The notes: generated by a model not told the origin, from the letters alone. A DNA stretch of 64,000 nt from Hyphomonas sp. (GCF_016125515.1 NZ_WGLO01000009.1:124001-188000), one strand, 5' to 3'. Positions 54,887 through 63,950 are shown, counted from the stretch's first letter. Numbers and translations are program-made.

Positions 54887-55021
54887 ATCCCTAGTCTCTC
54901 CTTTAGGAGATCGTCACTGTACCAACCTTGTTTATTCGCGACCGCAGACGCGAGGTGGGAGTCTACAGTGCCGGGGAATAGGTCGCTCAAGTTGCGTTTG
55001 AAAAACTCATCCAAGCCGAAG
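54883..55021 (-). pseudogene. C-terminal remnant of a gene truncated by the IS
   Basis: On the minus strand a frame ending in TAA (54883-54885) encodes FGLDEFFKRNLSDLF, then PGTVDSHLASAVANKQGWYS and DDLLKERLGI, about 45 residues, before it meets the IS end at 55022. The sequence beyond the IS on the right (56346 onward) does not continue it. Its convergent 4-nt overlap with the methyltransferase matches intact pairs in this genome, so it was probably a real partner gene, possibly a nuclease. The identity cannot be told. Confidence 0.5.
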
Positions 55022-55047
55022 TGAACCGCGCCGGGTTTGCCGGAGGC
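55022..55047 (+). repeat. IS left terminal inverted repeat
   Basis: TGAACCGCGCCGG then six unlike bases then CGGAGGC; pairs with the right end at 56320-56345. Confidence 0.9.
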
Positions 55048-55071
55048 CATTTTCTTTGAGAGAGTGGACCT

Positions 55072-55404
55072 ATGACAGACAAGAAGCAGAGACCTCCTTA
55101 CTCGCCAGAGGTGCGTGAGCGAGCCGTTCGGATGGTGATTGAACACGGCGGCGAGTACCCGTCGCAATGGGCGGCGATCGTCTCGATTGCCGGCAAGATC
55201 GGGTGCGTGCCGCAGACACTGCATGGCTGGGTCGCGCAGGCCGAGCGGGACGCCGGCAAGCGGTCCGGGCCCAGCACTGAAGAGCGCGAACGGATCAAGG
55301 CGCTTGAGCGCGAGAACCGGGAGCTCCGCCAGGCGAACGAGATCCTCCGGAAGGCGTCCGCATATTTTGCCCAGGCGGAGCTCGACCGCCGACCGAAGAC
55401 ATGA
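55072..55404 (+). CDS. IS3 family transposase OrfA
   Basis: 110 residues. An N-terminal helix-turn-helix ([20 protein letters not shown], then [15 protein letters not shown]) and a C-terminal coiled coil ([20 protein letters not shown]) are typical. It contributes DNA binding and oligomerisation in transposition. Stop overlaps the OrfB ATG. Confidence 0.94.
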   Translation: MTDKKQRPPYSPEVRERAVRMVIEHGGEYPSQWAAIVSIAGKIGCVPQTLHGWVAQAERDAGKRSGPSTEERERIKALERENRELRQANEILRKASAYFAQAELDRRPKT

Positions 55405-56306
55405 TCGCGTTCATTGACGATCATCGCGATGTTTATGGGGTCGAGCCGATCTGCAGGGTATTGCCGATCGCCCCATCAACCTATCATGAGGCGGATGCGC
55501 GGCGGCGTCGCCCCGAGCTCAAGCCGCCGCGCGTCCGCCGGGATGAGGCGCTGAAGCCGGAGATCCTTCGGGTCTTCAATGAGAACTTCAGCGTCTATGG
55601 CGCCAACAAGGTCTGGCACCAGATGAAGCGGGAAGGCTTTGACGTGGCCCGCTGCACCGTCAGGCGCCTGATGAAAGCCATGGGATTGCAGGGCATAATC
55701 CGCGGTAAGCCGCACCGCACGACCTACAGCGACAAGGCGGCGCCTTGCCCGCTCGACCATGTGAACCGCAACTTCAAGGCCCCGGCACCGAACAGGCTCT
55801 GGGTCAGCGATTTCACCTACGTCTCGACCTGGGCCGGGTTCGTTTACGTCGCCTTCGTGATCGATGTGTTCGCCCGCCGCATTGTCGGCTGGCGTGTCAG
55901 CCGGACGGCGCATGCGAGCTTTGTGCTCGATGCTCTTGAGCAGGCCTTGCACGACCGAAGGCCCGGCATCGGAAGTGGTCTTGTTCATCACTCTGACCGC
56001 GGCAGCCAGTATGTCAGCATACGGTATACGGAGCGTCTGGCAGAGGCAGGCCTTGAGCCATCCGTCGGCAGCGTCGGTGACAGCTATGACAATGCCCTCG
56101 CCGAGACGATCAATGGACTCTACAAAGCCGAAGTCATCTGGCGGAAAGGCCCCTGGAAATCCATGGACGCCGTCGAGTACGCCACCCTCGAATGGGTCGA
56201 CTGGTTTAATCACCGCCGCCTGCTCGAGCCGATCGGAAACATCCCTCCGGCAGAAGCCGAGGCCAACTACTTTGCAGCGCTGAAGGAAAACGCTATCGCT
56301 GCATGA
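55401..56306 (+). CDS. IS3 family transposase OrfB (DDE integrase)
   Basis: 301 residues. The HTH_21-like segment [16 protein letters not shown] is followed by the rve integrase core: Asp in [20 protein letters not shown], Asp in [11 protein letters not shown] and Glu in [13 protein letters not shown]. The DDE triad is complete, so the element may still be active. Start ATG 55401 overlaps the orfA TGA. I see no classical A6G slippery site, so reinitiation at ATGA may replace a programmed frameshift. Confidence 0.94.
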   Translation: MIAFIDDHRDVYGVEPICRVLPIAPSTYHEADARRRRPELKPPRVRRDEALKPEILRVFNENFSVYGANKVWHQMKREGFDVARCTVRRLMKAMGLQGIIRGKPHRTTYSDKAAPCPLDHVNRNFKAPAPNRLWVSDFTYVSTWAGFVYVAFVIDVFARRIVGWRVSRTAHASFVLDALEQALHDRRPGIGSGLVHHSDRGSQYVSIRYTERLAEAGLEPSVGSVGDSYDNALAETINGLYKAEVIWRKGPWKSMDAVEYATLEWVDWFNHRRLLEPIGNIPPAEAEANYFAALKENAIAA

Positions 56307-56319
56307 CTCTAACCAAACA

Positions 56320-56345
56320 GCCTCCGGGGTTACCGGCGCGGTTCA
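56320..56345 (-). repeat. IS right terminal inverted repeat
   Basis: GCCTCCGG then five unlike bases then CCGGCGCGGTTCA; the reverse complement of the left end except for the central bases. Confidence 0.9.
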
Positions 56346-56760
56346 GTTGTTTCCCGAGACTTGTCATTGGCTGGTCCGTACGAAAAAGTGTGCTTGAGGC
56401 GACGGGTTAAGTAACCAAAGCCAAGCGCGAACCGGACGGATACAACCATCCTGATTCACCACCTACAGCTTTGATCCCGGGTTCAGCGGTATTTTACGCC
56501 CCTTCGGTCGTGGTCCCCCGAATCGTGGCAGCCCGTTGCAGGCGCCAACGGGCGCCATCCAGAAGGCCTAGGTAGTTCGATCGAAGCGCGGATAAAACAT
56601 CCGGTCGTCCGCCTCTCCGTCAATGACTCGATCGAGTTTGCGAAGCGGGCGGGGGGTGGTCTGCCGACGGAAGCACAATAGGCGTATGCAGCTCGACGCG
56701 GGCTGTCCGGAGCGCTTTACGAATAGACCGGTAAACCTACTGAAGACAACGAGCAGCAGG
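56346..56760. other. Non-coding or decayed DNA right of the IS
   Basis: No open frame with recognisable content. Both strands carry frequent stops. A possible 98-residue minus-strand frame (56568-56864) has no family features and overlaps the FGE-like fragment. Confidence 0.5.
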
Positions 56761-56880
56761 CCAACATTTGGTAATGCGCCCGCCGGATGCTTCCGGTCGA
56801 ACGGGTTTAGCCAGTTCGATATGACCGGCAATGTCTGGGAGCGGACCTGGGGACAGTTCGACAAGGTGGATCCTAATTCT
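56761..56880 (+). pseudogene. Fragment of a formylglycine-generating-enzyme-like (SUMF1) domain
   Basis: In frame 1 (relative to 56623) the residues NAPAGCFRSNGFSQFDMTG then NVWERTWGQFD match the tail region of FGE/sulfatase-modifying-factor domains (NGFGLYDMTGNVWEW consensus). Nothing before or after in frame extends the domain: the upstream part is not homologous and downstream soon differs. This is a leftover of about 30 codons of an otherwise lost gene. FGE-type domains in bacteria commonly activate sulfatases or act as ergothioneine-related oxidases. Confidence 0.5.
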
Positions 56881-57107
56881 GGCGTGATCTGCAGTAGCTG
56901 CTTTCTCTGCGCAGAGAGTTTCTGCCAGCGCGATCGTCCGAACTCATGCTAGCTGCTAGAGCGGGTTTTTTTCTGCTTCACACGTCGGGTGCAGGCTCGT
57001 CTACAGATCGAGGAACACGGGTTTTGAGTGGGGCGACTCGATTGCGCATCAGAGTTCAGGCGCTTGACGATGCGGTCCGTCTGGCACCGACGGGACGCTC
57101 CGCGACA

Positions 57108-58259
57108 CTAGTCGTTGAGAGATTGCGAGATGCGGATCAACTCGTCGAATGCAAGCACGATATGATACGCTGTGCTAGCAGGTATGCTGCAGCCATTGAT
57201 GCAACCATCCATGGTTCGGCAGTCTAGCCATCCCCCATCGGGCGCACCGTCGAAATGATCCAGGCGAATCCGGCCTAAATTTTCGATGGCTCTAGTCAGT
57301 GCCTCCCTGTCGCCGCCGTGTGCCACAATCAGGTTCGCCTTTAAGGCTTCTGTCAGGGACCAGAGCCTCCGGTCAGAGCGCAGGGGGACTTCGTCGAGGG
57401 TGTGTTCCAGAATAATGCATCCGTCAGGTTCGGTGAGCCGGAGCGCGCTGGCAAACAGTTCACCCGCGTGGCGACACACTGCGGTACCCGACAGCTCCGC
57501 ATGTTTCTGCAGTAACCACGTCCACTCATAATGGTGGCCAGCCTCTACGCGGTTCACTGAACTTTCGTCCCCTAAGGGGAAACAAAACTCCCGCAAGGTC
57601 GATGATCCGTTATCGAAAAATACACGCAGGACGAAATCGCGGATCTTGGTACAACGCTCCAGATAATCGATCCTGTCGAACGCGGCAGCTGCCGCGAGAT
57701 AGGCCTCGAATAGGTGCATGTGCGGGTTTTGTGACCGCTGGGGGCTCGCAGGCAGGGTTTCAAAGTATCCGTTTCCATCCGGCTGCCGCTTGCCAGTTGA
57801 TTCAAGCGCGAGGGTCAACCGTTCTGCGGGCAGTACCACTAGTTCCTTCAAACCGGCCGCGGCGACGGCCGAAAATGCAAGCAGGACAAACGCCGAATCG
57901 TATAGGCTCGCGCGATCGTGTGTCAGTCCTTTGCCGAGCTCGATCTCGAAGCCATACAACCCGTCATGACGTTGGCATTGCTCGACCAGAGTAGCGACGC
58001 CCAAGCGCATCATCTGTTCGCTGATCTGGCATTGCCATCCCATCTGATATGCTTTCGCGAACACGTATGTCTGGCGGGCCTGGACGCGCACACGTGTTTT
58101 TGGGTTTGTGATCGGCTGACCAGACCCGTCGAGTTCTTCCCAGAAGCCCAACGAGGGGCACACTCCGGCTGACGACCACAGCGGAAAGGCCTTCTCAAAC
58201 AGCCACGACCGTGCCCAGTCAGCGTTCCCCCGAAGGTGTTGAACGACCTCGGTATGCAT
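57108..58259 (-). CDS. AGE-family sugar epimerase/isomerase
   Basis: 383 residues, normal for N-acylglucosamine 2-epimerase/mannose-6-phosphate-isomerase-like proteins. The (alpha/alpha)6-barrel motifs are present: RVRVQARQTYVFAKAYQMGW, GFEIELGK, DSAFVLLAFSA, NPHMHLFEAYLAAAAAF and AGHHYEWTWLLQKHAEL (catalytic His region). It would interconvert or isomerise sugars in the cytoplasm. ATG 58259 is used, but the ribosome-binding site is poor; a GTG or TTG farther upstream is possible. Base composition is lower than core genes. Confidence 0.82.
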   Translation of the reverse strand: MHTEVVQHLRGNADWARSWLFEKAFPLWSSAGVCPSLGFWEELDGSGQPITNPKTRVRVQARQTYVFAKAYQMGWQCQISEQMMRLGVATLVEQCQRHDGLYGFEIELGKGLTHDRASLYDSAFVLLAFSAVAAAGLKELVVLPAERLTLALESTGKRQPDGNGYFETLPASPQRSQNPHMHLFEAYLAAAAAFDRIDYLERCTKIRDFVLRVFFDNGSSTLREFCFPLGDESSVNRVEAGHHYEWTWLLQKHAELSGTAVCRHAGELFASALRLTEPDGCIILEHTLDEVPLRSDRRLWSLTEALKANLIVAHGGDREALTRAIENLGRIRLDHFDGAPDGGWLDCRTMDGCINGCSIPASTAYHIVLAFDELIRISQSLND

Positions 58260-59018
58260 TGCAATTGTCACAAACACCCCTCGGACATTCAATGTCGTAA
58301 CGTTACGAATACCCTACCGATTGCCGGGCCGCTGTTCAAGTTCTGTTGACGATTTGGTTTGCCTACGATGAAGCGAATGTAGTCTTAGCTAGAGCGCCGC
58401 TGTGCGCAATGTCGGAGACCTGCTTCACGAACGCGGGTTCGCATTTGTCTAACAGCACCTGTCCAGGTATCAGTCATTGCAGCTAACCAGTTTCGGCGGG
58501 ATCATCCTGTTTAAGAGCGGACACCTATTGCGCTGCTCCGGTGCTGAGCGTCTTGGCGACGTTGTCTGGCGCGAGGATGATCGATTGGAAAGCCGGTTGA
58601 AAAATTTCAGGAGACCGCGATTGGGTCGATGCTTCGAAACTTCATTCACGATAATAAAAAAAGAGGAGAAGATCATCCCACAAAATTCCCTACAAATATT
58701 CCTACAAATCAAAAATTTTTTGCGTTTAACGTCCTGTTATAAATAGGTTTTTTATATTCTCCGGAGCGCTTCGCCCGCTCCAGAAGGAAAAACATTCCGG
58801 TTACCGAAAAGTCGTTGCGCTGACCGTGGCCGGGGGCGCGCCCCAGCGCTGGGTTCTTGCGTGTCTGGCCACTCCTCAAACTGTCCACAAAAGGCTCCAC
58901 AAGTCGGGGGTCCCTGGACTGTTTTCGCCTTGGGCGCTTGTTCTCCTTGACCAAATGCCACCGGTGTCATTTAATCGTCGGGAAGGGCTGACACAGATCG
59001 CTCTCCGGGAGGACTGAC
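58260..59018. other. Intergenic region with AT-rich segment
   Basis: About 760 bp with no convincing gene. The middle (about 58640-58760) is markedly AT-rich and includes two copies of CCTACAAAT and several A or T runs, which may hold promoters for either flanking gene. Near 58885 the spacing CTGTCCACAA then CTCCACAAG resembles DnaA-box halves but not convincingly. No structural RNA is recognised. Confidence 0.5.
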
Positions 59019-60200
59019 ATGACGGGTTCGGCGCGTTTTCAGAAAGGCATCCGGCGATGGGCGGCCAGCGCCGCCGCGATGGCGCTCGCGCTCGCCGGGC
59101 CGGCCGGAGCGGACGGACTTTCGGTCATCGGGTTCGACGATGCTGTGCATCACTGGCAGCTGAAGCGGGGCAGCGACTATCCGCGCCACGACGAGTCTGA
59201 TGTCCGGGCCATCGCTGACAACCTGCTTCTCATGCAGCGTAATCATGGAGGGTGGGTGCAGAACCGCGATCCGCTGCAGGTGATGAGCGCCGGGGATGTG
59301 AAACAGTTGCTGGCGGAAAAGGGAGAGACCCAAGGCAGCTTCGACAACCGGAACGTCTTTACACAGATCGAATACCTGATGGGCGCATTCGTGCTGACCG
59401 GCGAACAGCAGTATCGCGAGGCTGCCACGCGCGGGCTGGATTACTTGTTGCGCAACCAGTTCGAAACTTGTGGTGGCTGGCCGCACAGTGTTCCGGCGCA
59501 GGCGGCCTACCAGTCGCGCCTGACTGTTGCGGATGAAGTGTTCTCCGGACCTTTGACGCTGCTTCGGCGGATTTCCGAGGCCCGCGCGCCGTTCGATGCG
59601 TTCGATGCCGAGACGCGCGCCACGGCGAAGGCTGCGCTGGCGCGCGGCGAGGATTGCCTGCTTCGCCTTCAGGTGCGCCAGGGCGATACCCTGACGGGCT
59701 GGGCGGGACAGTATGATCCCATGACCCTGGCGCCAATGGGTGGTCGCACTTTCGAGCTGACGGCCATCGTTTCGCAGGAGACCGTCGCCATCCTCGATTA
59801 CCTGATGTCGATCGAGAGCCCGTCCCCCGAGGTAATCGCCAGCGTTGCGGGCGCGGCCGAATGGTTGCGCGCTGTTCAGATCGAAGGGTGGCGTCTTGAG
59901 ACGGTGCCTTTGCAGTCTGAGCAAGCCTACCGGTACCACAACGCGAAGTTCGACCGGCAGTTGGTTGCCGATCCGGGAGCACGGCCTTTGTGGGCGCGGT
60001 TCTATGACATCGCCGACAATACGCCGGTTCTGGCCAACCGCGACGGAATGCGCGTGGAGCGTTTCGACCAGATCGATCCGGAGCGGCGCACCGGCTACAG
60101 CTGGTATGGCAACTGGGCCTCAACGCTGCTGGACCGTGACTTTCCGGCATGGCGCTGCCGCGTGCTGGGCACGACATCCGAGGGCGCGCCATGCACATGA
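59019..60200 (+). CDS. Pectate lyase, PL10 family
   Basis: 393 residues with a signal peptide (AASAAAMALALAGPAGADG). PL10 pattern: NHGGWVQNRDPLQ, NRNVFTQIEYLMGAF, CGGWPHSVPAQ, GWAGQYDPMTLAP (the substrate-binding stretch), ELTAIVSQETVAILDYLMS and LWARFYDIADNTPVLANRDG. It cuts polygalacturonate by beta-elimination outside the cytoplasm. GGGAGG precedes the ATG. The esterase gene overlaps it (10 nt), forming an operon. Confidence 0.87.
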   Translation: MTGSARFQKGIRRWAASAAAMALALAGPAGADGLSVIGFDDAVHHWQLKRGSDYPRHDESDVRAIADNLLLMQRNHGGWVQNRDPLQVMSAGDVKQLLAEKGETQGSFDNRNVFTQIEYLMGAFVLTGEQQYREAATRGLDYLLRNQFETCGGWPHSVPAQAAYQSRLTVADEVFSGPLTLLRRISEARAPFDAFDAETRATAKAALARGEDCLLRLQVRQGDTLTGWAGQYDPMTLAPMGGRTFELTAIVSQETVAILDYLMSIESPSPEVIASVAGAAEWLRAVQIEGWRLETVPLQSEQAYRYHNAKFDRQLVADPGARPLWARFYDIADNTPVLANRDGMRVERFDQIDPERRTGYSWYGNWASTLLDRDFPAWRCRVLGTTSEGAPCT

Positions 60201-61759
60201 ACCGGCGCCACCTTCTGTTGACGGCGGCGATGGCGCCGATGGCAGGCTTTGCACGCGCCGGAACCGCCGACCCGGTGATTCTCACAACGTCCGGACCGGT
60301 GCGCGGGCTTGTGCAGGACGGCATCAACGTATTTCGCGGCGTGCGCTACGGCGCCGATACCGCCACCACGCGGTTTGCAAAGCCAAAGCGGCCCGATCCG
60401 TGGACGGAAGTTCAGCCGGCGACCGGCTACGGCGCTTCGTCGCCCCAGCGCGGCGGCGACGCCCGACAGTCCGAAGACTGCCTGTTCCTGAACGTCTGGA
60501 CGCCGGGGCTTGGCGATGGCGGGTTGCGGCCGGTGATGGTCTACATCCATGGCGGCGCCTACAATTCGGGTTCCGGTTCCGACGACTTGTATGATGGCAC
60601 GCGGCTGGCGGCCCGGCATGATGTCGTGGTGATCACGGTCAATCACCGGCTCAATGCGTTCGGCTATCTCTACCTTGAACCGCTGATACCGGGCGTGTTC
60701 CCGGATTCCGGGAATGCCGGGCAGTGGGATCTGGTGCTCGCGCTCGAATGGGTGCGCGACAATGCGGCCGCGTTCGGCGGCGATCCCGGTCGCGTGATGG
60801 TGTTCGGCCAATCCGGCGGCGGAGCCAAGATCGCGACGATGATGGCATCGCCGGCTGCGGCGGACCTGTTCCATTCCGCCGCAACGATGAGCGGGCAGCA
60901 GGTGACCGCATCCGGGCCGCTACATGCCGAGCGGCGCGCGCGTACCTTGCTGGAGGCGCTGAAGATCGACGCGAGCAGGCCTGCTGCCATCGCCGAATTG
61001 CCAGCCGCGCGGATCGTCGAGGCGCTCGATGCGCGCGATCCGCTGGACGAGACGCAAGGTCTGTATTTCGGTCCGGTGCTGGACGAACGGATGCTGACGC
61101 GCCACCCGTTCTGGCCGGATGCGCCTGCGCAATCGGCCCGCATTCCGATGATCCTCGGCAACACGCTGGATGAGACGCGCACGCTAATCGGACGCCGGGA
61201 GCCCGAGAAGTTTGATCTCGGCTGGGAGGATCTGCCGGGCGCGCTGGCGCTGCATATGCGGTGCGATATTGATCCGGGTACGGTGGTTGCAGCCTATCGC
61301 GAGGTCTATCCGGAGCGGACGCCGGGTGAGATATTCTTTGCCGCCGCCACGGCCGGGCGATCCTGGCGCGGGCAGGTGGAGGAGGCGGACGCCCGGGCGC
61401 GGCAAGGCGCACCCACATGGGTTTACCGGTTTGATCTGCCCTGGACGCAGGATGGCGGAAAATGGGGTGCTCCGCATGCAGTCGATATCGGCTACGTGTT
61501 CGGCAATCTCGACAAAGCGAACGCCATGCCGGGCGAAGCGGCGGCCGCCAAACGCATCAACGAGGAACTTGGCGGCGCCTTCGTCTCGCTGGCGCGGACG
61601 GGCACGCCGGAGCATGCCGGCCTGACGGGCTGGCCGATGTACCGTGTGCCCTCCCGCGAGACCCTGCTGTTCGGCGCCCAAACGCGTCTCGTGCGCGATC
61701 CGCGTGGGGAGGAACGAAAACTGTTTGCGAAAGTGCCCTTCAACCAATGGGGCAGTTGA
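60191..61759 (+). CDS. Type-B carboxylesterase, exported
   Basis: 522 residues. The start has a Tat-like signal (NRRHLLLTAAMAPMAGFARA). The carboxylesterase signature SEDCLFLNVWTP is followed by VMVYIHGGAYNSGS and the nucleophile GQSGGGAKIATMM. It would hydrolyse ester groups, plausibly methyl or acetyl esters on pectin given its neighbours. ATG 60191 is used, with GAGGG 6 nt upstream; ATG 60197 overlaps the lyase stop as ATGA and is equally credible. Confidence 0.85.
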   Translation: MHMNRRHLLLTAAMAPMAGFARAGTADPVILTTSGPVRGLVQDGINVFRGVRYGADTATTRFAKPKRPDPWTEVQPATGYGASSPQRGGDARQSEDCLFLNVWTPGLGDGGLRPVMVYIHGGAYNSGSGSDDLYDGTRLAARHDVVVITVNHRLNAFGYLYLEPLIPGVFPDSGNAGQWDLVLALEWVRDNAAAFGGDPGRVMVFGQSGGGAKIATMMASPAAADLFHSAATMSGQQVTASGPLHAERRARTLLEALKIDASRPAAIAELPAARIVEALDARDPLDETQGLYFGPVLDERMLTRHPFWPDAPAQSARIPMILGNTLDETRTLIGRREPEKFDLGWEDLPGALALHMRCDIDPGTVVAAYREVYPERTPGEIFFAAATAGRSWRGQVEEADARARQGAPTWVYRFDLPWTQDGGKWGAPHAVDIGYVFGNLDKANAMPGEAAAAKRINEELGGAFVSLARTGTPEHAGLTGWPMYRVPSRETLLFGAQTRLVRDPRGEERKLFAKVPFNQWGS

Positions 61760-61787
61760 TGCCATTTCCACCAAAGGAGTTGAAGCG

Positions 61788-62294
61788 ATGAACAGGAAAT
61801 TTGCGACATTGGCGACCGTGGCGGCGGGCGCGCTTGCCGCTTGTGCAACGCCTCCAACCACCGGAGTCGTCATCACCAATATTGCGGTTGACGAAACACC
61901 CGCTGAGGTACGCGCCCTCGCCGTAGGCGCAGTAAAAGGGTTCGTCATCGCCGAGGTGCAGAAGAAGGTGCGCGACGGGCGAACCTATTATGATGTCGAA
62001 GGGGAATTGCCGGATGGCAGTGAACTGGAGTTCGACATCCTGATGACAGCAGCGGGCCCGCAGATTGTGGAGACGCAGCGCGATCTCGACTGGAGCGCGG
62101 TGCCGGTGGCGGTGCGCGCGGCGGCGGAGGCGGCTGCGCCCGGCCTGTCACCGGTGCGTGTTATCGAAAGTACGCAGACGGACGGAACCGTGATCTTTGA
62201 ATTGTTTGCGCCGGGTGCGCCCTCGGATCCAGCCATCGAAGTTTCATGGGCGGGTAGCGTGGCAGCGATTTTGACTGAACGCTGGCCGCACTAA
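61788..62294 (+). CDS. Small lipoprotein of unknown function
   Basis: 168 residues. A lipobox (LATVAAGALAACATP) leads to a domain with two similar halves of the PepSY-like or DUF-type (IAVDETPAEVRALAVGAVKG with TYYDVEGELPDGSELEFDI; PVAVRAAAEAAAPGLSPVR with DGTVIFELFAPG). This alternation of a helix and a beta-strand pair suggests a PepSY-like fold, a loose match. AAAGGAG precedes ATG 61788. It is the last gene of the pectin operon and overlaps the convergent GH43 gene by 4 nt. Confidence 0.65.
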   Translation: MNRKFATLATVAAGALAACATPPTTGVVITNIAVDETPAEVRALAVGAVKGFVIAEVQKKVRDGRTYYDVEGELPDGSELEFDILMTAAGPQIVETQRDLDWSAVPVAVRAAAEAAAPGLSPVRVIESTQTDGTVIFELFAPGAPSDPAIEVSWAGSVAAILTERWPH

Positions 62295-63913
62295 AGCGCC
62301 CGGTATGTCACGTTCCGGATTCTCGCTTCGCCGCCGCCGCACGCATAAAGAGCGGGACGCAAGCTCAGGAAATCGCCATCAGTGTTATGATGGTAGCCTG
62401 AGACCTCCATCTGGACACCATATTTTTCCCAGGCGGAGCCCTCGCGGCGCGTATACATCGTGACGATGTGGCGGTCGTTGCGGATACGTACGAAAAGGCG
62501 GTTGCCAGGGTTCTCGGGCGCGCGGCCCCGCCGAGAGCGACCGTAGCGGTGCATGACGAGCCCGTTCGCATCGAAGCCGAGCCCAGCATAGAGGCGTTTG
62601 GAGTAGAACAGCAGGAGGCCTGCCTCCGTGCCATTGGCCAGCTCGATATCGGCTTCGACCTCGTACGCGAGATCGCCGCAGACGAAGCAGAGGGGGGAGG
62701 TATTGGCTGGGCCAGTGCCTTTTGCGGCCAAGGCGAGACCATCCTGCGTCAACCTGAAACGTGAGCTTTCATCTGGGCCCGGATTATAGAACGCCCAAAG
62801 TGTTCCGAGGCGGTTTGTGGAAAAGTTGTCGGATAGCGGTTGGCCGTGCGTCTGATGGGTTGAGATTGAGGGTTTGCGCAGCGGCTTGGATAGGTCACCG
62901 CCCCTCGCGATTGGCCAGCCGTCTGCAGACCAGTCGACAGGATCTAGCAGCATCTGACGTCCAAGGGTCCAGAATCCGTTTTCGTAGCCGTGATAAGCCA
63001 TCCACCAATTACCATCGCTCCCCTCAACGAGCGTGGCGTGTCCCCGTGACCACCATTTTTCATCAGCGGACCAGGTGCGCACGATGGGGTTGTGGGGACA
63101 GTCTTCCCACGGACCATGGATGGAGCTGGATCGGGCGACAATAACCATGTGTCCGGTGGGCGGGCCGGCGGTGCCGCCGACTGCGGTTATCATGTAGAAC
63201 CAGTCGCCCCGGCGCGTGATTTTAGGCCCTTCGGGCGAGAAGCCTTCGACGGTCCACTCGTCCGGATAGCGCCAGGGATCGTAGACATGCTCGACCTGGC
63301 CTATTGTCGAGAGCCCGTCTTCCGAAAGGCGCACGCGGTCGCCGCCCGACAGGAACAGGTAGCGATGGCTATCCTCGCCGACGGCGTGCCCCGGGTCGAT
63401 ATGGGCGGGCAGCTTCAAGTCGATGGGGTCGCTCCAGGGGCCTTCGATCCGATCCGCCCAGATGACGTAGTTTGACCGGTAGTTTGGAAAGCGGGCGGGA
63501 ATGTAGAGATAGTAGCGTCCGGCATGCTTGCAAAGCTCCGGCGCCCATACCGAACCGATGGGCGTTGTTAGGGCAGCGGTAATCGAGGACCAGTTCACAA
63601 GGTCAGTTGATTTCCAGATCACGAGGCCTGGGTAGGCGTCGAAGCTTGAGCACGTCATGTAATATGTGTCGCCGTCTCGAAGGACCGAGGGATCGGGATG
63701 ATCGCCGGCGAAGACGGGGTTCAGGAATTTGCCATTGCCGAGATCGGCGCGGCGCTGGCCTTCGAACCCTCGCGCCCATGCGAGACCTGACCAGCGCTCC
63801 CCGGAAGGGGAGAGCAGGCCTTCGCGTGGGTCTGTGGTCATTGACGCGGTCGAACATGCTGTGAGGGGGAGGCCAGCCAGGCCTGCAAGGGTCATGCGGC
63901 GGGTGAACGTCAT
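62291..63913 (-). CDS. Glycoside hydrolase family 43, exported
   Basis: 540 residues. Twin-Arg/lipobox-like start (FTRRMTLAGLAGLPLTACST). GH43 blade motifs are clear: NPVFAGDHPDPSVLRDGDTYYM (general-base Asp), SVWAPELCKHAGRYYLYIPA, and EGFSPEGPKITRRGDWFYMI (acid Glu in SPEG). The second half (about 355-540) is a beta-sandwich like the GH43 C2 domain. Family members remove arabinose or xylose side chains. It lies opposite the lyase and esterase genes and may complete the same pectin/arabinan degradation set. Confidence 0.87.
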   Translation of the reverse strand: MTFTRRMTLAGLAGLPLTACSTASMTTDPREGLLSPSGERWSGLAWARGFEGQRRADLGNGKFLNPVFAGDHPDPSVLRDGDTYYMTCSSFDAYPGLVIWKSTDLVNWSSITAALTTPIGSVWAPELCKHAGRYYLYIPARFPNYRSNYVIWADRIEGPWSDPIDLKLPAHIDPGHAVGEDSHRYLFLSGGDRVRLSEDGLSTIGQVEHVYDPWRYPDEWTVEGFSPEGPKITRRGDWFYMITAVGGTAGPPTGHMVIVARSSSIHGPWEDCPHNPIVRTWSADEKWWSRGHATLVEGSDGNWWMAYHGYENGFWTLGRQMLLDPVDWSADGWPIARGGDLSKPLRKPSISTHQTHGQPLSDNFSTNRLGTLWAFYNPGPDESSRFRLTQDGLALAAKGTGPANTSPLCFVCGDLAYEVEADIELANGTEAGLLLFYSKRLYAGLGFDANGLVMHRYGRSRRGRAPENPGNRLFVRIRNDRHIVTMYTRREGSAWEKYGVQMEVSGYHHNTDGDFLSLRPALYACGGGEARIRNVTYRAL

Positions 63914-63950
63914 AGGGATGCTCTGTCATCGTAGGCTGCTAGATACAAAT

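Larger units (their letters stand above)
55022..56345 (+). mobile_element. IS3-family insertion sequence, 1324 bp
   Basis: Terminal inverted repeats of about 26 bp (TGAACCGCGCCGG outer halves) bound the element. It carries orfA and orfB in the plus direction with an ATGA overlap. No direct target-site duplication is visible at the two flanks: left ends CCGAAG and right begins GTTGTTTC. Confidence 0.9.

Noticed and set aside
54883-55224. A 113-residue minus-strand gene extending into the IS
   Set aside because: The first 65 codons lie inside the IS terminal region and orfA antisense, so only the 45-residue tail belongs to the truncated host gene.
55380-55410. Programmed -1 frameshift site in the IS3 orfA/orfB junction
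   Set aside because: There is no A6G-type slippery heptamer; the genes join by an ATGA overlap instead.
56568-56864. 98-residue minus-strand ORF right of the IS
   Set aside because: No homology features and it overlaps the FGE-like fragment on the other strand.
58477-58746. 89-residue plus ORF in the AT-rich spacer
   Set aside because: Random composition, no ribosome-binding site and no conserved motif.
51663-59018. att-type direct repeat of the tRNA 3-prime end at the far island border
   Set aside because: No copy of the tRNA terminal sequence was seen in the second half of the region.
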